DNA from: Strix aluco
Taxonomy: Eukaryota > Chordata > Aves > Strigiformes > Strigidae
Assembly: GCF_031877795.1 (NCBI RefSeq)
Contig: NC_133934.1
Location: 106,084,610-106,148,609 of the forward strand
Length of the DNA stretch: 64,000 nt
Direction of reading: 5' to 3'
Both the position numbers and the translations under genes were made by a program. Shown here piece by piece: positions 24,101 to 36,100 of this stretch. The stretch's first letter is position 1. Each line of letters starts with the position of its first letter. Below the pieces are notes generated by a model that was not told the origin of the DNA, searched no databases, and saw only the letters and a list, made by a program, of their open reading frames with translations.

Positions 24101-27100
24101 CCATAGTGGGTGGAGGGATAGTGCTGATCTGCCACATTCCCACTTCCTGGCACTGCAGTTTGTGATGTCTCCTAGTGAGCAGGGTGCTCCAGAGGTGGAG
24201 ATAGGATGAAGCTGAATTAGGCTTTTGGGGGCTGTTTTGCCATAGCCAAATGTTGCAAAGAGACAACTTCCCAGGCAGGAGGGTGCTTCCTTGCTGTGGG
24301 ATCTCCAGTTGTTCCTCCCCCTCTCTGGGTGTTGGTCCTGCTGGAGTTTCCAGCCTTTCTGAGGAACTCTTGGAAAGGATTGGGTGGATTTCTCGTGCCT
24401 AAAGAGTGTGCCACTCAGCTTACTAGCCTCTCTTGTAACACATGCTTTTGGAGTAGGGAGCATTGTCACAGACATTGGTTTATTTGGGGTCACTTGCATA
24501 AGATTTTTCATCTGTTCTCTGTGCCACAAAGCTGTGGAGTGAGCTCTGCTTAATGTTGTCAGAGATGGTGTGTGAAGGAAGTGTGATGTCCCCTCCAGCT
24601 GCCAATCTTGTGGCTCCTCAGTGTGCTTCAAGAGCTGTGTAGGGCAACAGGTATCCCGTGTTGCAGCGGAAGAGTTGGCTAGGTGCAGGATTACTGAGTA
24701 CTTCAGGGTCAGGTGAGCTGGAGGACTTCAGGGTTAGGGGAGCTCAGGGCTTTGTTCCCTTTGCCTGCTAGACTGCACTTCTGTATCATGTATTGTGATG
24801 TTTCTGCTTCTGGCTGAGACCAAAAGAGGAAGTGGGAACTTGACATGTGTCTGTTCTGTCAGGATTTCAGGCATCTGTGCCAGTTTTTAAACCCTTGTCT
24901 CTTTTTGGAGCCTATAGATGTGTGAGCTGCAGTGGTGAAATCTGTGTCCCCATCCCTCCCCCCATCAGGATCACTGAAGCCTTGAAGAGAAACTAACTGC
25001 AAATGTAAATGACTTTCTGAGAAGAAAGTTGAGCTGACTGTTACAGACCTCATCCACCTGGGGAAGGTTTCTCAGTATCGCCCAAGGTGAAAGTGTAGCC
25101 GTTGCAGTACTGCTGGTCCAGCACCCCTGTGGATGTTCTTGTCTACTGTAAGCAAAGCTCTTGTTTTTTGTGACCTTTGGGAAGGCATTTAACTCAACCA
25201 GAGTTGCATGTAAGCTGAAGCAGAGTGTCTGAATCGGACTTGACCAGTATCACCCCAACGGTTTCCATTCTCACCTTGGGTGATACTGAGAAACCTTTGC
25301 CAGGTGGCTGATGCCTGTAACAGTTAATCTAACTTCCCTTTCAGAAAGACAATTACTTTCACAGTTGTGTTTTTTTCTTTTTTTTCAGGCTTCAGTGATA
25401 TCTTTTAAAATGCAAGACTTTTCCCATGCAGACACACACACCAGGTGCCTGGGGGAAGTGCTGTCTGTGCTTTACCATCGTCTCTGCTCCTACTTGCCTT
25501 CTGGTGTTTCTTGGCTTAGAGAGGATGTTTTTTACTGGCTCTCAGCAGGGAGGGTGCTATCAGGCTCTTCTCTGGGAGGAAATCATACAGCTCAATGGCA
25601 CTGGTGTTAATTGAATCCCAGGTCCTTTTTAGAGGTGTGATGCTAAGGCAGGTGCTTTTCTAGTATTTTTACCTTGGCTGAGGGGAGGAAAAAACTCCAG
25701 TGATAGAGATGGATCTGGCTGTGAGGGAGGGTTGAGACCCTATGAAGGGGTTGTAAGACCTTTCAGTACCAGAAATGTGTGCAGCCCTTTCTCTAGATGC
25801 TAAGGTAAGAACTGTCCTGAAACTTCAGGGTGCTTCTTCCTGCATGCTGAGATCTGGCTGTCCTTGTCTGCATTTCTTTCAGTAACCTATGTCTGGCCAG
25901 TCCAGCTGGCTCTCCTGAGACTCGGCAGCCTTGTTGTGGATCTCTGCTCCCAAAGATATCTCTCTGAGTTTCTACCTTTCACTACCCAGCAGGAGAGTAG
26001 CAGGCTCTGAATGTGCTGCATTTTTATCCCCTTCTCAGGTCTGAATACAGGTTGCTTCTACGCCCTGTCCACTCTGCTGAACCGCATGGTGATCCGTCAC
26101 TACCCAGTAAGTGCATCCAACCCTCTTGGCCCTCTGATGCTTGTTGTTGTCTAGCACTGGCTGCCAAAGGAGAGTCTGTGAGAAGGGAAATGCCACACCA
26201 CAGCACTTCTGCCAGCCAGCCAACTTGTGCCAGAGCCAGCCAGAAGTGCATTGGTTCATTTAGTTCTTTACAGCACCCCATGCAAAATCTGGCAAACTCT
26301 AGCAAAGACAGCTCCTTTATACCCTTAATGACATCTTTTTCTTCTGAGAAATTCTTCCAGCAGTTGCCTCCACCCTGTTCCTGACAGGGATTTCTACTGG
26401 AACATCTGTACCGGGAGGCTGCCCACACTTGTGCTCAGGTGGCAGAAGGGTGGGGTGCTTCAGTAGCTGAGCTACTGTAGATTGTACTGCTGGGTCTGTG
26501 TGCCAGAGAGCTCCTTTCTGTGCTGCCTTATAGTGGGTCCCAATATTTCCCAGTCTATCTGTCCCAAATACTAACACCAGACAGCAAGCTTCATAGGGTT
26601 TATGCTGACTCCTCTGAGAGTGTCTGTTCATGCTGGCCAGTGCTCACCTTTTTCTCTGGGCTGGATCAGAGAGAAGAGCCAAACCACTTTTCTTCATGGA
26701 CCAGAATAGGGTGCTGCGTTGGCTCATAGTGGGCCCAGAAGTGTTCTTGCAAAGGCTAGTTCTCGTTAGTGTGTTCCTAGCAGAAGACATGTATGGGACT
26801 CTAACTTTGGTGTCTCTTCCTCTCTGAGTCCTCTGCACTTTGCTTCTTGTTGGTTACGACTTGGCTCCTGCATTTGTGTGAGTGTGTGTGTATCTCACCA
26901 CAGGGGGAGGAGGTGAATGCTGGCAGGATTGGACTCACCATTATACTGTCGGGGATGGTTGGGGCACTGATCTCCGGCATCTGGTTGGACAGAACCAAAG
27001 CCTACAAGTAAGTCCCTTGTTTGCCTCTCCTCTTCCCCCATACTGTGCAAGGAGCAACCCTGTGCAGTTGCAATTCAGCAGTCCAGGGACTGAATCATTG

Positions 27101-30100
27101 GGAGGGTTTGTAGGAAAAAAATGTGGTTCTTCAAAATCCAGTTAGTCTAAAGGGAAGTTTGGAGCTGTGCATTAGTCTGCACTGGGCCCATACATGGTCT
27201 GGTTCTAGTGGTCCCTAGGGAGGCACAGGGAGAGGATGAGATGGCCCAGCAGCTGCTTTGTCAGGGATGAGGGTTCTTGGCACAAACAGAATCCGGAGTG
27301 TGCCAGACCGTTTCTCAGCCCTTACAAACCAGCTTCTGTGAATCTTTGCTTGGCTTAATGAAAGGCACATTGAATACAGTGCCCAGAGGCACTGTGTGAG
27401 GGTGTGTTGCTGTGTTTAGGGTAGGCATAAAGCGTATTGGGGTTGTGGGTCGATGATTCTGGGTTTGCTGCCTGGTGGGTTGGGAAGGCAGATCTGGCCA
27501 GCATACCCTGTCATCTGCAAAGGGACAGCTAAGAGTCTTTGGGTGTCCTGCAGCTCCCAGTCCTCAGGAACTCAGGTGTCACTGACAGACCTCTGTGGTG
27601 TGTCCCAGGGGATGGTGAGTGCCTCTCCTGTCTTATGTTGGAGTCAGTGTAATCAGCTTTTCGGTTTCCCTCCTGGCTTTGAGAACTGGCTTGCATCAGA
27701 AATAGCGTGGCCAGCAGGGACAGGGAAGTGATCCTACCCCTGTACTCGGCACTGGTGAGGCTGCACCTTGATTACTGTGTTCAGTTTTGGGCCCCTCACT
27801 ACAAAAAGGACATTGAATTACTCGAGCATGTCCAAAGAAGGGCAACGAAGCTGGTGAAGGGTCTGGAGCACAGGTCTTATGAGGGAACTGGGGTTTAGTC
27901 TAGAGAAGAGGAGGCTGAGGGGAGACCTCATTGCCCTCTACAACTACCTGAAAGGAGGTTGCAGAGAGCTGGGGATGAGTCTCTTTAATCAAGTAACAAG
28001 CGATAGGACAAGAGGTTGCACCAGGGAAGGCTTAGACTGGATATTAGGAAGTATTTCTTTACAGAACGGGTTGTTAGGCGTTGGAATGGGCTGCCCAGGG
28101 AAGTGGTGGAGTCCCCATCCCTGGAGGTGTTTAAGAGTCAGATTGACATAGCGCTTAGGGATATGGTGTAGTTGAGAATGGTCAGTGCTAGGTTAATGGT
28201 TGGACTGGATGATCTTCAAAGTCTTTTCCAACCTAGGTGATTCTGTGATTCTGTGAACTGTGCTATAACCTGTTGTCTGAGCAGGTTGGGCTTTACTGGT
28301 GATGTGCCGGTGACGAGCTGAAGGCAACTTCAGAGCTCTTTTCCTTGCAGCAGCTTTCACCTGGGGGAGTCCCACTGCCACTATCCTACCTGGTATCTTG
28401 GGCCAGAAAAGCACGTTCTTACTGTGGGCAGCTTAGATGAATCTGGCTAGCTGTGGACTTGCAACTTCTGAATTGGCCTCTGGCGCTAGCTGTCAAGTGC
28501 AGGGATTAAAAGTGGAGAGGAAGTGGGCTTCTCTAACAAGAAAGAATGGTAGCTGAGGACTCCTGAGGGTGCTGGGAAAGAGGAGCACATGACTAATACA
28601 GAGACTGGCAGGTTGCTTGTTGCTTTTCTAGATCATTGTGTGCCATTGTGTAGTTCTTGATTGGCTGTCCTGGGAAATAGAAAGACAGCTGTTATGAACT
28701 GCACTAGCTAACTGCACAATGTAACGTGTGTCTCTTTCCAGCTCAGGGCTAGTGGTAAGGTAGCCTCAACTGGCACTGCTATGGGGGATGGTCCTCTTGA
28801 TTCTCCCTAGGTGGAGCTAAGTTGCAGCACGAAGGCTAAAGAGCTTTGTGGCTCACTGGGCAGAGCTGAGACTTGAGATTTGGCAGAATGGGAGAGGGGT
28901 AAAAAAATGTATCCTGGATTAGCTCCATGGCCCCTGCTTGCCCACCTTGTGTAGGTGGGTAGAGCTGGCTGAGAGTGCAGAAAAACAGGGTTATGCCACC
29001 CATGGAATTTATCCTACAGACCCCAGAGACTATGTGGGGATAGATTTAGCCGTAGGTGAGGAAAAACACTGCTAAGAATTTGTTCTCCATTGCAGCCCAC
29101 AAAGTGGATTTCTGTGGAACTAGCAAAATTTTTGAGTGCTACAGAGTCTTTATTTATCCCCATTTAAAAGTCTATTTAAAAAAACTGTCAAGATGCCAGA
29201 TGTTCTAGGTAGGTACCCTCCCCCTTTCCTCTGCTGCTCAGATAGTGTCAGGAATGAAATGGTAAGCACATGAAAATCAGGAAGGAAAGATGTCAAGTCC
29301 TTTTTTTAGTCAGCTTGGAGAGAGTGGGAAGCAAATGAATGGGATCCAGCTGTGATTGAGGGGAGCAGGGGGAGGTTAATAACAGAAGGAATTGTAGAGC
29401 TCTACATGCGTGTTTGATCTTTACTGTCCCATCAGCAGTTCCTTGAAAGGGTGAGGCTGTGCTAAGTCAGGCTTTCCCCATCTGTCATGCTCAGGCACCA
29501 AATGGCCTTGCATTCTTGCTTTTATTTGGTAGGCAAGTCCTTGCAGCAGCCCCTGCGCTGTTCTTATTTTTGGAATTAGCAGGCGCAGTTTTGGCCTATA
29601 CAAATATGCAAGTTATGTTGTGATGAGCGAGGGGTCCTAGAACTGGGGCTGCCTCTGGTGGGATGGCTTGTTGAGAACAGCCCACCTCTTTGAAAGAACA
29701 CATTTTGACATCAAGTTAAACAGGGCTCTATGTACATCCTTCAGGTTCCTGGCTCAGAGAAGTGATGGGGTTGTGACACCTGGAGACTGCTGGGTGTATT
29801 GGAATTTATAGGGGAGTCTGACTCAGAATCAGGGGTTTAGGGACTGGGTTAATCAGCACTTCTCTTTGGCCCTGCTTTGCTTTTAAGGACAGTGTTCACA
29901 TGGCCTTGGGTCCAGACAACATTCTCCGCTGTCATCGCTGCATCTCTGTAAGGCAAAATGTCAGATATATCCATCTCTCTCCATTGACTAGGCAGAGAAC
30001 CCCAAGTGATGTTTTAAACTTAGGTCTGTACAGGCTCAAAGTGTGTTAAAATTTTGGGGGAGGGAGGAAGGACTTTGATATTGGAGAATGGGGTGCTTGG

Positions 30101-33100
30101 GTCGCTTCCATTGAAAGGTGAATGCTCTCTCAGCCTAGCCTGGCCTGTAATTTGGGTCATCTTGTTGTAGGCCTTTTCCAGGTTATTTCTTATGTAGTGG
30201 ATATGCCTTCACCCTGTCCTGCCGTATGTCTTACATAAATAATTTACCAAGGCTGTCCTTTTTTGTGACCTGTACACAGGAAGAAAGTGGCATAAAAGTG
30301 CTGAAGTATGAGGGGGTGGTGAAAACTGAACCATCCCTCTCCAATTCTTCCCTTCTCTGGCATCTGACACCTCAGTGTCTTCAGCAGTGAGATCCTTCTG
30401 GGAGTATAGGCCTTTGTTCAGGGTCTTGCGCAGCCTGAAATGTGCTGTCCTCATGGCAAAGCCTGTGGAGGCCACCTGTCATCCCAGTCTGTACAGCAGA
30501 GCGCTCTGGTGCTGCACACAACATCCCAGTGAGCAGCTAAAGCTGTGGCACGTGCCTGTGGCCTCCCCCCTGCCTTGTTTGTTTGTTGCTTCAGATGTTG
30601 CTTGACTCTAGTGTTTTCACAGCTCCGATCCCCTGTGAGTCTGATCCTGTCCCTTTTGGCTTTCCTTGTCCAAGCGACCTTGGGAGACACTGCTGGGCAA
30701 GGGCTGGGTCATGCCTGTTCCTTACTCTGGGGCTTCTTCCCTCTGGAGTTGGCTGAACAGCAGAAGTTGTGCTCTCCATTTCAGTCCTGTTCCCTGCTGT
30801 TGCTGGCCCTGGCTGGCTTTTTTCCTAAAGGTCTCTCTTTTCTCACAGTCCCTTGTGTGAGCTCTTTAATCTGTCTCTTCAGAAGAGTAGGGAATGTGGC
30901 TGGGAGGGCAGATGAATGTCAGGGCAGCTTAGGTTCTCTTAAGTGACAAGTGTGTCAGCTCCTTCACAGATCTCCCTCTGGCTCTGCTGTAGAGGCTTGG
31001 CAGCCAGTGCCTTCGTACCACTCCTTCCACATCAGTGTGCTTGGCTTCCTTCCCAGACCCCAGAGCACAGAGGTAGGTTAACCTCAGTTGTCCTAAGGTG
31101 ATGTAGCAGGATGCGTGACTTCCAGCCTGCACTCACTGCACTAGTCAGCCTGTTAAGGAGACTGACAGTACCTGTTCCAGACAACTGTAATTATCAGTCC
31201 CTGTAGGGACACCATGGGGACAGGTTGCTAAAACCACCAGAACGCTGTGCAAATATCCTCTGTGAATCTGCTTCTCCTCCTTTGTGTTTTTATCTCTCCC
31301 ATAAGATATTTATGGCTATAAGAGGCCTATCAAGCAAAACTGGGCATTCTTCCATGCAAAACTGGGCATTCTTCCATGCCCTGTGCCCCATGGTCCACAG
31401 AGCATTCTTCTTGTCCTCTAGTGAACACGGTGACGAAGGCCACTTCCTGAGAAATGCGCTGCCTTGATGTCTTTCTCCAGGGGTTTCTTTGTTTCCCTAG
31501 GCACCAGTGCCTACCTGTGTCTCAAACCCTTTTCAAAATGTTTGGTCTTGCTTGGACTGCTGGGCCCTAAATCTCCCTTTTTTTGTTGTCAGTGGTATGC
31601 TGAGGGGAGCAGCGTCTTGCTAAAGTCTGGTTTAGCAGAAGTCTGCTTGTGTGCTGCAGCTGTTTCCTGCAGCAAGAGTTGCATTCAGGGCTGCTGTTCA
31701 AGTCCCAGTTAGGGACTGTGGTGAGCAGGCAGCTGCTCAGCGCATGGCTTCCGGGTGCTTCCTGGTGTGTGATTTCCACAGCACTTAAGCCTGAGGCCTT
31801 ATTCTTTCACAAGGTTCTGTCAATTCACTTTGTCCTGCTGGAGCCTGTTGATTCAGGGAGGTCAGTGAGGAAGGCTCATGTCTCCTAGAGCCAGCTAATG
31901 TGTGGCAGATAAGGTACCCATGGCAAGATCAAACAGTTTTCTCCATTTTGTCCCCCACTTAGTTCTGCAGTTCCAATGGAAAACACCTTCAAGAGCTGAC
32001 TGCTTCTATGAGCCTGTCTGCTCTGGTTCTCAGTGGGGGGCTGCATGTTCTGGGAACTTCTTTCTTGCATCTTGACTAATGACATAGCATCAATGTGAAA
32101 CAAAGTCCTGACCACATCTGGCCGCTAAGTCATTCATCACCTTTGCCTGGAGATGAGGGCCAAGCGCAGCTGTTGGCAACTGTCATGACAGAGTGAATCA
32201 GATACGAACTACTTAAAATACTTGAACCATAAGCCTAGGAAACTGAGTGAGGTTTTGTGGGACCATCCTAAGAGCTCTGCCCTGAGACCAAAACTGGCTG
32301 TGGGGAGAAAAAAAAAAAAAAAAACCAAAAAACATGTGCCAAGTGTCTCTGCTGGCAGAGACTAAGCTTCTTAGGGCCACAGCCACTTCTTGGAGGCTTG
32401 CACTGTATTTTACCACTACCTGCTGTGTAGCTTGGAGAATCCTGTTTATGGAAGGAGCACCAGTTCAAACTTGGTCCATGCAGCCAAGGGAACTGTAATT
32501 CTAGCCATGAGCCCCTTTCCTAGTCAACACTTTTCCTCCATGGCTGCTTGTCAAGGGATGGGAGGCATAAGAACTCATGGGAGATATCTGAGGAACCTGT
32601 ACTGAGCAGAAAAAGGCTTTTATCTGATTCTCTTTCACTTTCTGGAGCTGCTCTCTGTCAGTCTTTCAGCTCTTCTCCTTCTGCAGCCTCCAGGCTGTGT
32701 GCTGACCATGTAGCATCCCTCTAAAATGGGTTGTAGCAGAAGCAAGCAGCCCCTTTGTGCTGCCTTCGCAGATGGCTTTTTTTCCTCCATGAAAGCATTG
32801 GAAAGAACATATTCTAGAAATGCTACTGCACTGGAGGCTAAGGGATTTGCCTACCCCTTTGATACGAAACAAAATTGCTTGTCATGGCAAAACGTTGTTT
32901 AGCCTTTCAATACATTAAATGTGTCTGGTGAACCTTTGTAAGCATTGATCAATAGTTGAAGTCTGAAATGAGCTTCTCAAGCCTGAATTGACATATAAGC
33001 ATGACCCCCACTGACTTCAGTCATTGCAGCAGTGAGGGAAGACAGAACTGTAGCTGGAACATTCTGGTTTGATCTGTAGTAATTCAGTGTACTGGAAACA

Positions 33101-36100
33101 TTTTATTAGATAATATAATAGTGGCCACTCATTTGGGGTTGGATTTTTGATGGTGGTCATTTGCATTAAAAAGGAAAAAAAAAAAAAGTGAAAATAGTTT
33201 GAGGTTTAATTTCTCTAGTAGAATTTTAGGAACTGCTACCAAACTCATTCTTTAATGGTTTAAGACTAAAATGTGGTAGAAAGTACACAAGTAGCTTGTG
33301 GTTATACATTTAACTTCTTCCTAAAAGACAATGGCCAAAAGGTTTTGTCACTCTGGTAACTGCTCTGCTTTCATGATCCTGGTGGAATTTCAGTCAGGTA
33401 AAGGATTTACCTTTCCTTCCTTCCTTTCTTCCCAAAACTACGTGCTGTGAAGGGCTACTTGCTACCTCCTGTTTTAGAAAGAGCCTTGTTTTTTGGATGT
33501 GGGAAGGGTTTCCTTGGTGTCTAGTCAGGGATGACAATTGCTAACATTTCAGTTCTGGTAAAATTGGCCTGGGCTGCTGCAGGTCTGGCTGTTCCCAGGA
33601 TCTGCCTGGCCTGCTTCCTGGGCATGGGGTCTCTTTGTCCCCTCTGCCCAGATATGAGACGTTGTGGCTCAGCCGCTGTTGGCTGTGGAACTGGCATTAG
33701 CCCTGCTAAACGCTCCCATAGCTTGAGGGTGAGGCTGTGAGGACAACCTGGCTTGAAAGTCACCTCCAAGTACAGTAGGCAGTTTAAACACAGAAAGGAG
33801 CAGCAATGAAAGGTGTTTTGGATAGCACTGAAAAATACAGGCCCATAACACTGTAGCAGCGTTGTCACCTCTTCCCTTTGCTTTCCTGCTTGGGAGTGCT
33901 CAATCCTCTTGCTCTTGCTTATAAGTAAGTGTGTCCAACTGGTTATAGTACAGGGGGTGCCCAAGAAAGATTAATGATCTCTTTGTTTGGCTCTTGTTCT
34001 CCTCCTCAAGAGGTGTGTACAGTACACGATCTGTCAACCCATGGCAGTATCTGAGCTTCTTGGCTGCCTCATAGGTGCCTCCTTATAGATGTGATGTTCT
34101 GACTCCACAGGGAGCAAAGCCCCTGGTCATGAGGTAGGAGTGTGAAAACTCCTAGGTCTTGTTCTTGCTTCTCCTGCTGCCCTGCTGCATGTGCAGACTC
34201 TCCTGTGCTCTCTGTCAGTCCAGTTCCTCTGTCTGGGGTAAGGGTATCAAAGAGCTGTGCAACTTTTTAACCATGTGCTGCAAACTATACCAAGATCTGT
34301 GGATGAAAATAATAGGAGGACTGCATTAAATAAAACCCTGACTCTGCTTTTCCTTGCAGACAGACAACACTAGTCGTCTATATCATGTCTCTGGTGGGAA
34401 TGATAACCTACACCTTCACTCTGAGCCTAGGACACCTCTGGGTGGTCTTTCTGACTGCAGGCATGCTTGGGTAAGTTCATGTGCAGGCTGCTTTCCTCTA
34501 CACGTGAGCTGCTAGGGGATGAGCAGGGAGACAGAACTCATGGCGCAGGAGGGATTGGGGAGAGCCGTGGCCTGTGTGTGGCTCCTGCGTCGTTTAAGGG
34601 CAAAATGATCTGGTCTTCCCATCTGCTCTCTTGTATGTGTTTCATTAGAATCAGGGACATTAGCATGGCCCTGCTCAGCTGTAGCTGCCTTAAATGTTCC
34701 AGGTAATCAAGTGAAAGCATTTGAAAAGCGAGTGGTACCACAGCCCCATAGATGACCAGTGGGCAGGAATGAAAAGCATGCAGGCCTGGGTGGCTGTTTG
34801 ATTGTGCTGGGGATGATGCCCCTTACAGTTACTTGTGGGAGATGCTGCTTTTAATGCCTCATTCTTGTAGCAACTGGCAGCTCCCTGCTGGCTTGCCTTG
34901 AGGCTGTGGGCAAAGGTATTTCTGGGTAGGAGGAAGACCTGTGCCCTGGTGAGGGAGTCAGCTGCCTGGATTGTGACAATAATAGGGGAAACGTCCTGTG
35001 CAGTCAGAGAAGCATCCCAAAAGGGATATGGACTTACACCGTGCCTCTTCAGTCCTTCTGGTAGTTGCTAAGTTTTCCTTTCTGTGTGTTTCTTTACAGG
35101 TTTTTCATGACAGGATACCTTCCCCTGGGCTTTGAGTTTGCTGCAGAGTTGACATACCCAGAATCAGAAGGAACATCATCAGGGCTCCTTAATGTGTCAG
35201 CACAGGTAGGTGTGCTGTTTTCCCTTTGCTTGTCTCTTTATAGGCAGAGCGATTAAATTGTAGTTCCCAGCCTTGATTCCTATTTCTTGTCCATGATTAT
35301 TGTAATATACTGCAGATATAAGCACCCCAGGACCTGGATTTTTGAATGATGACATTTCTCTAGTAGCACCCATTCTATTTCTGCTTAGGAAAATGCATCA
35401 GGATGCCAGTCATCTTTGCATTTTCCAACATTGCTCCTAACAGCCTAGGATCTGGCTCTTCTCCAGTGAGAGAAGGCGTTCCAGCATTAAGGTTCACCTG
35501 TCTTTCCATCAGCTGCAAGGAGGTGTCTCTGGACGTGTTTATAACCAAACTAACAGCTTGGCTGGCCTGTATGCTCTGATACTTTGGTAAAGCTGGGAAG
35601 CTATTTAGGCTGCTTTATAATAATTGTACAGTTTTACATTGCTTTTGTTTGTAGATTTTTGGTATTGCCTTCACCATCGGCCAAGGGCAAATCATCGATC
35701 ACTTTGGGACCAAGCCAGGAAACCTTCTTCTTTGTTCCTTTCTGTTCCTGGGGACCATTATGACAGGTAATTAAATTTTTCAGTGTTCCTCCACTGTGAC
35801 TCTTCCCCTTGGGCTTGGGATATGAAGTGAAGGACTTTTGTGTGTAGTGGTGCCTGCAGGAGAGGGCAGGACCCACACAGTAGAATCATAGCAATGCTGC
35901 TGTGCTTCTTTAAGCATCTGGTCTGTGTTACAAAGAAGATCCAAGACTTCTTGCCCTGGTTGCTGGCTGGGGTCTCAAAGATGCACCTTCTACATGCTGC
36001 AATAAGGAGTCTCTATCCTGACTGTTTCAGAAGTGCTCTCTGTGTTATCCAGTGGTTTCCGTTGCTCACCGTAACGCATTCCTGTCTCCTCTGGGGCCTC

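Larger units (their letters stand above)
21292..26038 (+). other. FLVCR2: FLVCR2 intron 3 (4.7 kb)
   Basis: It holds a T13 run at 22320-22332, a 12-base direct repeat at 21661/21680, a loose 25-base tandem duplication at 24700-24748 and the long imperfect inverted repeat at 24971-25399. No coding content was recognised. Confidence 0.8.
27008..34359 (+). other. FLVCR2: FLVCR2 intron 5 (7.35 kb)
   Basis: It holds a sense, 5'-truncated CR1 at 27689-28256, a perfect 22-base tandem duplication at 31334-31377, an A17 run at 32308-32324 and another A-rich run near 33172-33187. No other gene was recognised. Confidence 0.8.

Noticed and set aside
23990-24631. 213-codon minus-strand open frame in FLVCR2 intron 3
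   Set aside because: No domain or family resemblance; treated as a chance frame.
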